From Helicobacteraceae bacterium (GTDB lineage: Bacteria > Campylobacterota > Campylobacteria > Campylobacterales > Helicobacteraceae), in contig JARHYY010000132.1 in assembly GCA_029258405.1 (NCBI GenBank), positions 1 through 5,377 of the forward strand: DNA of 5,377 nt, read 5' to 3'. Position 1 is the stretch's first letter. Each line of letters starts with the position of its first letter. The notes under the pieces are model-generated. The model was not told where the DNA came from and ran no database searches. It saw only the letters and a list, made by a program, of their open reading frames with translations. Below, in pieces: positions 1 through 5,250 of the stretch. The position numbers and the translations under genes are program-made.

Positions 1-127
1 AGTTTAAATAGAGTGTTGAGTAAATTTTTAAGTTTGTATTTTTGTTTAAATTATAGTTGGGTTTAGTTATTGTCTAAGTTTTGATATTGTGTTATATGGC
101 TTTTTGGTGGGCGAGTTGTACAATAAT
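1..127 (+). repeat. Left arm of an exact 127-bp terminal inverted repeat
   Basis: This segment is the exact reverse complement of 5251-5377. Base-by-base comparison shows no mismatch over 127 positions. The identity stops sharply: base 128 is A, while the complement of base 5250 is C. Near the inner edge is the 8-base palindrome TTGTACAA (116-123). The strand shown is T-rich and C-poor, and no tRNA or rRNA is recognisable. Both arms sit flush with the window ends, so the real repeat probably continues outside. It could be the inner edge of an insertion sequence, the flank of a duplicated operon, or another multicopy element; the sequence does not decide. The identity is certain and the meaning is not. 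Confidence 0.97.
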
Positions 128-190
128 ATAAGCATTACTCAATACGCGAGCGTAGTTTTATTGCCTAAGGGCATAAAATTCATAGAATAA
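89..190 (+). other. Short frame running from the repeat into unique DNA (possible protein tail)
   Basis: The frame open from base 50 to the TAA at 188-190 would encode a 33-residue peptide if started at the GTG at 89. Its end reads like a natural C-terminus (VVLLPKGIKFIE, then stop). An in-frame TAA at 47-49 prevents a longer continuous gene in this window, and I see no good ribosome-binding site ahead of the GTG. It could be the displaced 3' end of a gene broken by the repeat, or chance. In the right repeat arm the same frame ends at once with a different tail. I do not recognise a family. Confidence 0.25.
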
Positions 191-320
191 AAAAGCGAAA
201 AGTAATCATTAAACTCATAACAAAACTACAAACAAAATGTAGAGATAATAACATATAAATGCATAATATATAAAATATTTTAATCCCATTAATTCTAAGG
301 ATATATTTTGAGCTCTTGTA

Positions 321-661
321 ATGAGAGTAAAATATGCTTTAAGCTGTTTTATTGTGAATCAAATGGGTTTAATGAAAGTAATAAAAAGTTCTTGTAAAAG
401 AGCGAAAAACCTTATAAAAGGAGTTAGTGATTCTTATGAATAAAGAATCTAAAGATGGCATAAAACACTTCTCAAAAGTTCTTCATTTATCTCAATGAGA
501 TAAATGAATATTAAAACAATGGCAAGTTGTGTTGTTGAAAGCCACTTGTTCAATTTAGAACAGGGAAAACTTGGAGATAATATCAAAGGGGTGATGGGGA
601 TTAGGCAGAATAGATGAAAAAGGACATAGATAATATCCGCATTATTATCCCACATAGCTTT
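321..661 (+). pseudogene. Possible decayed gene: chain of four overlapping short frames
   Basis: Four short plus-strand frames follow one another: 321-443 (40 codons, ending GVSDSYE), 436-498 (20 codons, starting MNKESKDGIKHF), 504-617 (37 codons, containing NLEQGKLGDNIKGVMGIRQ) and 614-661 (15 codons, starting MKKDIDNIRIII). Frames one and three share a phase, while two and four lie in the other phases. Successive frames overlap or nearly abut, including an ATGA overlap at 614-617. A purine-rich AAAAGGAG (417-424) lies 11 bases ahead of the second frame. This is what a frameshifted remnant could look like. Frames of this size are also common by chance in AT-rich DNA, and I recognise no family. 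Confidence 0.25.
482..508. other. Perfect 12-bp hairpin with a 3-base loop
   Basis: The arms TTCATTTATCTC (482-493) and GAGATAAATGAA (497-508) are perfect reverse complements around the loop AAT. The stem is AT-rich and has no run of T on either strand, so it is not a standard intrinsic terminator. It lies between the second and third short plus-strand frames. Its right half shares the 12-mer AATGAGATAAAT (494-505) with a weaker hairpin downstream of nnr (1242-1253). It may be a small palindromic repeat or a protein-binding site; its role is unknown. Confidence 0.6.
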
Positions 662-772
662 AAATGAATAAGGTTGGTTTATTTCTCATCAATGTTAAAG
701 TCTAAAAATTAGATATGAATATTCACGAGCTGAAGAAAGTATAGAGTTCTACAGGTTAGATATTGGTAATAA

Positions 773-1141
773 TTATTTAAAAATTAAAAAACCAAACCAT
801 ACAGCAGACAAGCAACAAAACACATGTAAAAATATATTCAATATAAAATATATATATAAATTATTTTGAAGCAATAATAAATTTTCGTATGAAAATGTTG
901 AAAAAGTACTTAATGCACCCAAAAATCCTGCATTAATAAAACTTTTCATAGATGCACAAAACCCTCTATTTTGAATATAAGAAAACAATAAGCCCATCAA
1001 GAAAGAAGCTATTATATTCACAAAAAGAGTACCAAAACTTATAGAATGTGGCAAAATTTTATTTATAGCATTAACAAGCAATACTCTAGTAATTGCACCT
1101 ACAAAACCACCAACACCTACCATTAACATCGTCTTTAACAT
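773..1141 (-). CDS. crcB: Fluoride ion channel CrcB/FluC
   Basis: This is a dual-topology dimeric inner-membrane channel of the CrcB/FluC family that lets fluoride leave the cytoplasm and so protects enolase and pyrophosphatase. The 122-residue length fits the family, and four hydrophobic segments are visible. Family signatures appear in order: GGFVGAITR (11-19); FGTLFVNIIASFLMG (36-50), with the conserved pore Asn at 42; and GFLGALSTFSTFSYE (72-86), which carries the paired phenylalanines F80 and F83 that line the pore and the central Na+-site loop. AAGG at 1149-1152 lies 7 bases upstream of the chosen ATG and supports it over the ATG codons at positions 5 and 7. The gene is last in the minus-strand series, 125 bases after nnr. 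No fluoride riboswitch is visible upstream, so control may be constitutive or by read-through from nnr. Confidence 0.95.
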   Translation of the reverse strand: MLKTMLMVGVGGFVGAITRVLLVNAINKILPHSISFGTLFVNIIASFLMGLLFSYIQNRGFCASMKSFINAGFLGALSTFSTFSYENLLLLQNNLYIYFILNIFLHVFCCLSAVWFGFLIFK

Positions 1142-1155
1142 TCATAAACCTTAAA

Positions 1156-1221
1156 TTAGTCTTCACCTTCTACATCAATTAAAAAGTCATTATATTTTTT
1201 ACAAGCATAAACTTTAACCAT
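1156..1221 (-). CDS. Possible 21-residue small protein upstream of crcB
   Basis: In the gap between nnr and crcB an ATG at 1219-1221 opens 21 codons ending at TAA 1156-1158, 14 bases before the crcB start. The peptide begins MVKVYACKKYND and ends LIDVEGED, so it is basic in front and acidic at its end. An in-frame TAA lies six codons upstream of the ATG, so no longer version exists here. AAGG (1224-1227) is only 2 bases from the ATG, which is poor spacing. It could be a leader peptide coupling translation into crcB, the surviving tail of a lost gene, or chance. I recognise no family. Confidence 0.3.
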   Translation of the reverse strand: MVKVYACKKYNDFLIDVEGED

Positions 1222-1236
1222 AACCTTATTATATTC

Positions 1237-1254
1237 AATTTAATGAGATAAATT
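1237..1254 (-). other. Weak AT-only hairpin after nnr
   Basis: AATTTA (1237-1242) and TAAATT (1249-1254) can pair around a 6-base loop, 13 bases beyond the nnr stop. All stem pairs are A-T and no T-run follows in the direction of transcription, so it is a poor terminator candidate and read-through into crcB is plausible. It shares the 12-mer AATGAGATAAAT with the stronger hairpin at 482-508. Confidence 0.25.
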
Positions 1255-1266
1255 AGAAAAACAACA

Positions 1267-2778
1267 CTATTCAAGCTTTCCAATCTCATCTATTAAGTTC
1301 ATGGGGGTGAGAGCATAAGATGATACCTGCAACTTGCGTGCAGCAAGAGTATGTGCCAAAGAACCTTGAACAGCAGCCTCAAAAGGCTCAATGCCTTGAG
1401 CAAGCAATGCAGCAATTAAGCCACTAAGCACATCGCCACTTCCTCCTTTTGCTAAATTTGGTGTTCCAAAATTATTAACAGCAATTCTTCCGCCTTGTGC
1501 AATTATTGGATTTGCACCCTTAAGCACAAGAGTGGCATGAGGAAATGAATGAGCAAACAAACGAGCAAAGCGAAAACGATCACGTTGGAGCTCCAAAACC
1601 TCACAATCAGCCACACCTGTAAGCCTCATGAGCGACACAAATTCTTTAGGATGTGGCGTAAGCACAACATGAGGATTTACTTCAAGTATTTCTCGTGCAA
1701 TATCTTGATATAAAATATCCGCATCTAAAAGAGTGGGACGCTTAAATAAAATATCCCTAACCCCCTTTCTGTCTTGAAAGCTAAAATCTCCAAGTCCCAT
1801 TCCAATAGCAATAGCTGCAGGATTTTGTGGAAGTGTAAAAGAATGAATAATTTCAGGAGGAATCCTGTCTGCCCTATCACCTATAATAGTAACCACACCT
1901 GCACCAAAACGAAACGCTGACAAAGCAGAAAGAATAGCTGCCCCTTCTTTTTCGCCCATCAAAATAACTAAATGCCCAAAAATACCTTTATGGGCACTCG
2001 AATCGCTCTGTATCCTTGAGGGGAGATTTAAATCTGTTTCCTCAAGCAAAACCCCATTAGGCATTCCTAAACATTCATATTTTTTGCGTGAAACACCAAT
2101 GGGACAAATACAAATTTTACCCACAAAATCTTTAGCTCTATCACTCAAAATAGCTTCTCTGCATGCACCCATAACACAACTATAATCGGCACGAAACGCT
2201 GTCCACATAACTTCACCCTCAGCAGATATGCCACTAGGAATATCACACGCGATCTTAATACCATGCAAACTATTAAGCCATTCAATCATTTCGCAAGTAA
2301 AATCATCAAGAGGACGAGAAAGCCCACTTCCATATAGAGCATCTAAAATAATATCTGCATCTTTTGCCCATTCTCTTAAAGATATATAATCAATAGTATC
2401 TAAAAAATTTTTAACTTCAATATCTTGAGTAAAACGGTCTGTACAAAATTCTATATTCAATGCATTAGCTCTTTCAAATTGGCATGTGCAAAGCTCACTT
2501 TTAGTTCCAAAGGGAAGATAAATAACAAGATTAAAATATTCTTGTAGAATTCGTGCTAAAGCAATACCATCAGCACCATTATTGCCCGGACCAGACACAA
2601 TAAGAAGCTTCAGCTTTTCCCCTTTACTTTTTGGTTCAAGTTTTTTTTCTCGCGACAAATTCTTGATAAAAACTGCCATACTATGAGCCGCATTTTCCAT
2701 TAAAAGCTCTGGCGTTAAATGGTATTCTTCACATGCTCTTTGATCTAACGATTGCACCTCTTGAAAAAAACTAATCAT
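1267..2778 (-). CDS. nnr: Bifunctional NAD(P)H-hydrate epimerase / ADP-dependent NAD(P)HX dehydratase
   Basis: This metabolite-repair enzyme works on NADHX and NADPHX, the hydrated damage products of NADH and NADPH. The N-terminal YjeF_N domain (about 1-230) interconverts the R and S epimers. The C-terminal ribokinase-fold domain (about 255-503) dehydrates the S form using ADP. The 503-residue length is normal for the fused form. Epimerase motifs are SGPGNNGADG (62-71), DALYGSGLSRPL (146-157) and ACDIPSGISAEG (177-188). Dehydratase motifs are HKGIFGHLVILMG (263-275), AIGMGLG (324-330), LLDADIL (350-356), LTPHPKEF (373-380), LKGANPII (419-426) and AKGGSGDVLSGLIAALLAQG (443-462), with the expected catalytic Asp at 449. 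Two places differ from the usual consensus: GNNGAD for GNNGGD, and AKGGSGD for ATGGTGD. The start is supported by AAGGA at 2786-2790, 7 bases upstream. The gene lies 141 bases after the DUF2726-like gene and 125 bases before crcB. Confidence 0.95.
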   Translation of the reverse strand: MISFFQEVQSLDQRACEEYHLTPELLMENAAHSMAVFIKNLSREKKLEPKSKGEKLKLLIVSGPGNNGADGIALARILQEYFNLVIYLPFGTKSELCTCQFERANALNIEFCTDRFTQDIEVKNFLDTIDYISLREWAKDADIILDALYGSGLSRPLDDFTCEMIEWLNSLHGIKIACDIPSGISAEGEVMWTAFRADYSCVMGACREAILSDRAKDFVGKICICPIGVSRKKYECLGMPNGVLLEETDLNLPSRIQSDSSAHKGIFGHLVILMGEKEGAAILSALSAFRFGAGVVTIIGDRADRIPPEIIHSFTLPQNPAAIAIGMGLGDFSFQDRKGVRDILFKRPTLLDADILYQDIAREILEVNPHVVLTPHPKEFVSLMRLTGVADCEVLELQRDRFRFARLFAHSFPHATLVLKGANPIIAQGGRIAVNNFGTPNLAKGGSGDVLSGLIAALLAQGIEPFEAAVQGSLAHTLAARKLQVSSYALTPMNLIDEIGKLE

Positions 2779-2919
2779 TAAATATTCCTTTTAATGTCAA
2801 TTAAAACATTTCAAATTAGATTTGTATCATATAATATTAAGTATAATTATTTGCTTATAAGGATATAAATACCCATTTTAAAAAAAATGAAAATACAATA
2901 ATTTTAGTACCATATTAAA
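2779..2919 (-). other. 141-base AT-rich gap with a possible nnr promoter
   Basis: The spacer between the DUF2726-like gene and nnr is extremely AT-rich. Several TATAAT-like hexamers occur between about 2828 and 2850 in the minus-strand reading (for example TATGAT and TATACT), but none has a convincing -35 at normal spacing, so a separate nnr promoter is possible and unproven. A run of T (minus strand, about 2880-2888) follows the upstream gene without a GC-rich stem, so no clear intrinsic terminator is seen. No small frame here looks real. Confidence 0.3.
2786..2790 (-). promoter_or_regulatory. Ribosome-binding site of nnr
   Basis: On the minus strand AAGGA is followed by 7 bases and then the nnr ATG. 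It is the strongest Shine-Dalgarno match in the window and fixes the nnr start. Confidence 0.75.
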
Positions 2920-3534
2920 TTATGAAGTTTTAAATTTTATACGCTCCTTAAGCCAATTGCTTAGTTTTATTTTATCTACAATACCATTATCAATAAAATG
3001 ATCTTCTTTAATAAGAACAAATGGTATTTTAATGTGTTGAAACAAAACTTTTTTAGTTGCATAGATAATATGCTCTTGCTCATCAAGAGATGACTTGAGA
3101 TAATCAAGAGCAATAAGTGGCTTTTTACTCACTTTACCCACAATTACAAAAGCTACAAAATTATCTTTGCAAAATTCTTTTAAAAGCACATTTGAACCTT
3201 GATATTCCATAAAAAAATCAAGAGAGCATATAGGGCAGATATAAGCATGGCTTGCTGGAACTATTGCCTCTAAAACATCAAAAATTTCTCCACAAAGAGA
3301 TATTGAATGTATATCCCATTCTCCAGCCCTACTTTTTCTCATCTGATATAATGTATGCAAAAGAGGAGATGATATTTTTTTTGTTTTATTTTTTTTTGCT
3401 CTTGAAAACAAGGTTGATATATAGCCTGTCTCCTTTTTATCTGTCTTTTTATAATGCTTCAACAAATAATACAGCACAAAAACAATAAGACATATAAAAA
3501 ATAAAAGAGCAATTACAGGTATATATTCAATCAT
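2920..3534 (-). CDS. Membrane-anchored DUF2726-like protein of unknown function
   Basis: This 204-residue protein has one strong N-terminal membrane segment (about 5-25) and then a very basic stretch (27-53, rich in Lys). That suggests a single anchor with the soluble part in the cytoplasm by the positive-inside rule. The soluble region (about 80-200) resembles DUF2726 in its order of elements: EIFDVLEAIVP (83-93), a strand FVAFVIVG (126-133), KKPLIALDYL (137-146) and KVLFQHIKIPFVLI (162-175). DUF2726 is usually compared to the Vsr/restriction-endonuclease fold. Here the expected acidic residue before the first strand is Ala (128) and the usual IELD is IALD, so catalysis is doubtful. A CPIC pair of cysteines lies at 100-103. 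The ATG is 2 bases after the symporter stop and has no clear ribosome-binding site, which implies translational coupling. The gene call is firm; the family assignment is by eye and moderate. Confidence 0.85.
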   Translation of the reverse strand: MIEYIPVIALLFFICLIVFVLYYLLKHYKKTDKKETGYISTLFSRAKKNKTKKISSPLLHTLYQMRKSRAGEWDIHSISLCGEIFDVLEAIVPASHAYICPICSLDFFMEYQGSNVLLKEFCKDNFVAFVIVGKVSKKPLIALDYLKSSLDEQEHIIYATKKVLFQHIKIPFVLIKEDHFIDNGIVDKIKLSNWLKERIKFKTS

Positions 3535-3536
3535 AT

Positions 3537-4913
3537 CTATAATTTCATTGCAATGGCACTAATTATATCAATATTAAAAAACTGTGCAAAAAACGATTGT
3601 AACATAATAGTACCAATAGCAACAGGAGCAACAAAACGAATGAGAATAAGCCAAAACGTAAAAGTCTTATAAGAAATATAATTATCAAACATCTTATATG
3701 TTTTATCTTTAGGTGTTATAAACCCTACAAATAAACACATAATAATTCCAGCTAAAGGCATAAACACAGTAGAAGTAAGCTTGTCAAGCCAATCAAACAC
3801 ACTATTGCCCCCTAAATATTTTGCCGAATCCCAATAAACACTTCCCCCAATAATAACAATTACGCCAAGCAAAAAACAAAAAAGCATTACCACAAATGTA
3901 GCCTTTTTGCGTTGTTGATTTTGTCTTTGTATAAGATAAGCTATACTTGGCTCTGCCATAGAAACAGCAGAAGTAATGCCAGCAAAAATAAGAGCAATGA
4001 AAAATACAAACGCCATAACATGCCCAAACGCACCCAATTGAGCAAAAATAGTAGGTAGGGAAATAAAAATAAGACCAGGTCCTGCATTTGGTTGCAAATT
4101 ATACTCAAAAAGTAAAGAAAAAATAATAAGCCCTGCTATTATAGCTAAACCTGTATTTAACAAAGCAATATATATTGACGAACTAATAAAATTGGTATGT
4201 TTAGGGATAGCTGCTGAATATACCATTACCGTACCTACTCCAACAGACATGGAGAAAAAAGCTTGCCCCATTGCTTCAAGAATTACATGAGAAGTAATTT
4301 GTTCCCATCTAAAGTTAAACATAAAAGCAAATGATTCTGAAAAGCTTTCTAGTGTAAGGGCATAAAAAAATAAAAAAATAAATATTAGAAATAAAGAAGG
4401 CATAAGAATAACATTAAGAGCTTCGATGCCCTTTTTTATCCCTTTCACCAAAACAAACCCACATAAAGCAATAATAACAAAATGAGCTATTATTTGATAA
4501 AATACTTCATGTTGCACAAAATGTGCAAAAAGAGCACTTGCCTCATCACCATGAGAAGGAATAGAAAAAAGTAAATATATCATATAATACAATATCCATC
4601 CTAACACCATTGAATAAAACGATAATATTAACAAACCACTAATAATCATAAAACCACTATATTTCCATATATGCTTATTTTTGATAGCGAGTGTTTCAAA
4701 AGTGCTTACCGGGTCTTTTGTGCTTTCTCTACCTAAAATAATCTCTGCCATAAACACACTAAAAAGCACAAAAAGTACAGCTATAATGAAAATAAAAATA
4801 AATGCACCTCCACCATTAGCTCCCGCAACATACGGAAACTTCCATATATTTCCAAGCCCAATAGCACTTCCCGCAAGCGACAAAATAAAACCTATGCGTG
4901 AAAATTGAATCAT
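3537..4913 (-). CDS. Sodium-dependent symporter of the NSS/SNF family (LeuT-fold)
   Basis: This inner-membrane secondary transporter couples Na+ entry to uptake of a small substrate, most often an amino acid in bacterial members. The 458-residue protein shows 11 hydrophobic helices and ends soon after TM11 (about 418-445), as in TnaT- and MhsT-type bacterial members that lack TM12. TM1 carries GSAIGLGNIWKFPY (15-28) followed by NGGGAF (33-38). The broken TM6 reads AFFSMSVGVGTVMVYS (218-233). TM8 reads FAGITSAVSMAEP (310-322), whose T313 and S314 fit the Na2-site Thr/Ser of LeuT. The usual TM1 gate Arg is Lys (25); Asp377 ahead of TM10 is the likely partner. GGAG (4918-4921) lies 4 bases upstream of the ATG and supports this start. 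The gene heads a two-gene unit with the DUF2726-like gene and is the likely target of the 5207-5235 promoter. The substrate cannot be read from the sequence. Confidence 0.95.
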   Translation of the reverse strand: MIQFSRIGFILSLAGSAIGLGNIWKFPYVAGANGGGAFIFIFIIAVLFVLFSVFMAEIILGRESTKDPVSTFETLAIKNKHIWKYSGFMIISGLLILSFYSMVLGWILYYMIYLLFSIPSHGDEASALFAHFVQHEVFYQIIAHFVIIALCGFVLVKGIKKGIEALNVILMPSLFLIFIFLFFYALTLESFSESFAFMFNFRWEQITSHVILEAMGQAFFSMSVGVGTVMVYSAAIPKHTNFISSSIYIALLNTGLAIIAGLIIFSLLFEYNLQPNAGPGLIFISLPTIFAQLGAFGHVMAFVFFIALIFAGITSAVSMAEPSIAYLIQRQNQQRKKATFVVMLFCFLLGVIVIIGGSVYWDSAKYLGGNSVFDWLDKLTSTVFMPLAGIIMCLFVGFITPKDKTYKMFDNYISYKTFTFWLILIRFVAPVAIGTIMLQSFFAQFFNIDIISAIAMKL

Positions 4914-5206
4914 TTGTTCTCCATTATTTTCTTAATATAATAACATGAATTTGCTCATCTTTAAAAGAAATAAGTGCTTTTCCACTAAAGGCAAGCATTA
5001 CTAACTCATACCACAAGGATTCTGCCCGCAATCTCAATAAGCTCATTCCTTAGCATAAATTCCATTTTTAAATGTTAATTTCTCTTTAATGCCACCTTAA
5101 TATAGCAAGCTTTAAGTATTATTAAGTTCAAATATTGCTTGCATTTGCATTATTATTAACTTCATAATTTTACACAACAAATTAAGCTTTTTATAAAAAT
5201 TGTATA
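4914..5206 (-). other. Long untranslated leader ahead of the symporter
   Basis: About 285 bases separate the predicted transcription start from the symporter ATG. The leader holds a 12-codon frame starting ATGCAAATGCAAGC (ATG at 5148-5150), a pair of complementary 6-mers GCAAGC (5105-5110) and GCTTGC (5137-5142) that could close a loop of 26 bases, and the 40-codon frame at 4924-5046. No known riboswitch class and no intrinsic terminator is recognisable. Confidence 0.35.
4924..5046 (-). CDS. Possible 40-residue small protein upstream of the symporter
   Basis: An ATG at 5044-5046 opens 40 codons closed by TAA 4924-4926, just 10 bases before the symporter ATG, so the symporter ribosome-binding site directly follows the stop. 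The N-terminus is basic (R at 5, 7 and 39; K at 23, 29 and 40). The middle is hydrophobic (LWYELVMLAFSG, 11-22), followed by KALISFKDEQIHVIILRK. AAGGA (5047-5051) touches the ATG with no spacer, which favours a TTG start three codons later (5035-5037) at better spacing. Another frame ending GIYAKE stops in an ATGA overlap at this ATG but has no start codon. This may be a leader peptide, a genuine small protein, or the tail of a decayed gene. I recognise no family. Confidence 0.35.
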   Translation of the reverse strand: MSLLRLRAESLWYELVMLAFSGKALISFKDEQIHVIILRK

Positions 5207-5235
5207 ATTATATCATAGTTTAATCTATTTGTAAA
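5207..5235 (-). promoter_or_regulatory. Near-consensus housekeeping-sigma promoter driving the symporter unit
   Basis: Read on the minus strand, TTTACA (5230-5235) is separated by exactly 17 bases from TATAAT (5207-5212), and the -10 carries the extended TGA element directly upstream (TGATATAAT). The -35 matches TTGACA at five of six positions. Transcription would start near 5200 and run through a leader of about 285 bases into the symporter gene. In AT-rich DNA a TATAAT alone means little; the combination of extended -10, spacing and -35 is what supports the call. Confidence 0.6.
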
Positions 5236-5250
5236 GGCTATCATTCAATG

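Larger units (their letters stand above)
128..772. other. 645-base stretch without a long gene
   Basis: No credible long coding region lies between the repeat and the end of crcB. It contains the end of the short frame that leaves the repeat (to 190), a very AT-rich stretch at about 190-300 with nothing recognisable, short plus-strand frames at 321-661, and a perfect hairpin at 482-508. A 68-codon hydrophobic frame on the minus strand (449-655) has no ribosome-binding site and is not supported. There is no tRNA, CRISPR array or transposase. Downstream of crcB (below 773) I see no GC-rich hairpin with a T-tract. Confidence 0.6.

Noticed and set aside
153..176. Small hairpins (TACGC/GCGTA and TGCC/GGCA) just inside the left repeat as an IS200/IS605-type end
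   Set aside because: The stems are 4-5 bp with very short loops, lie outside the repeated segment and inside a possible coding tail, and no TnpA or TnpB sequence is present.
449..655. 68-codon hydrophobic frame on the minus strand
   Set aside because: There is no ribosome-binding site ahead of its ATG, its composition looks like random AT-rich translation, and it lies across the hairpin at 482-508 and the plus-strand short frames.
1142..1266. Fluoride riboswitch upstream of crcB
   Set aside because: The conserved stems and pseudoknot sequence of the crcB motif are not recognisable, and the region is AT-rich with a short coding frame.
2870..2892. Intrinsic terminator after the DUF2726-like gene
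   Set aside because: A T-run is present on the minus strand, but it is preceded by no GC-rich stem; only short AT pairings are possible.
3252..3488. 78-codon plus-strand frame
   Set aside because: It lies antisense inside the DUF2726-like gene, lacks a ribosome-binding site and has a low-complexity Phe/Leu/Ser composition. It is a shadow frame.
4681..4908. 75-codon plus-strand frame
   Set aside because: It is antisense to the conserved N-terminal helices of the symporter, whose coding frame is certain.
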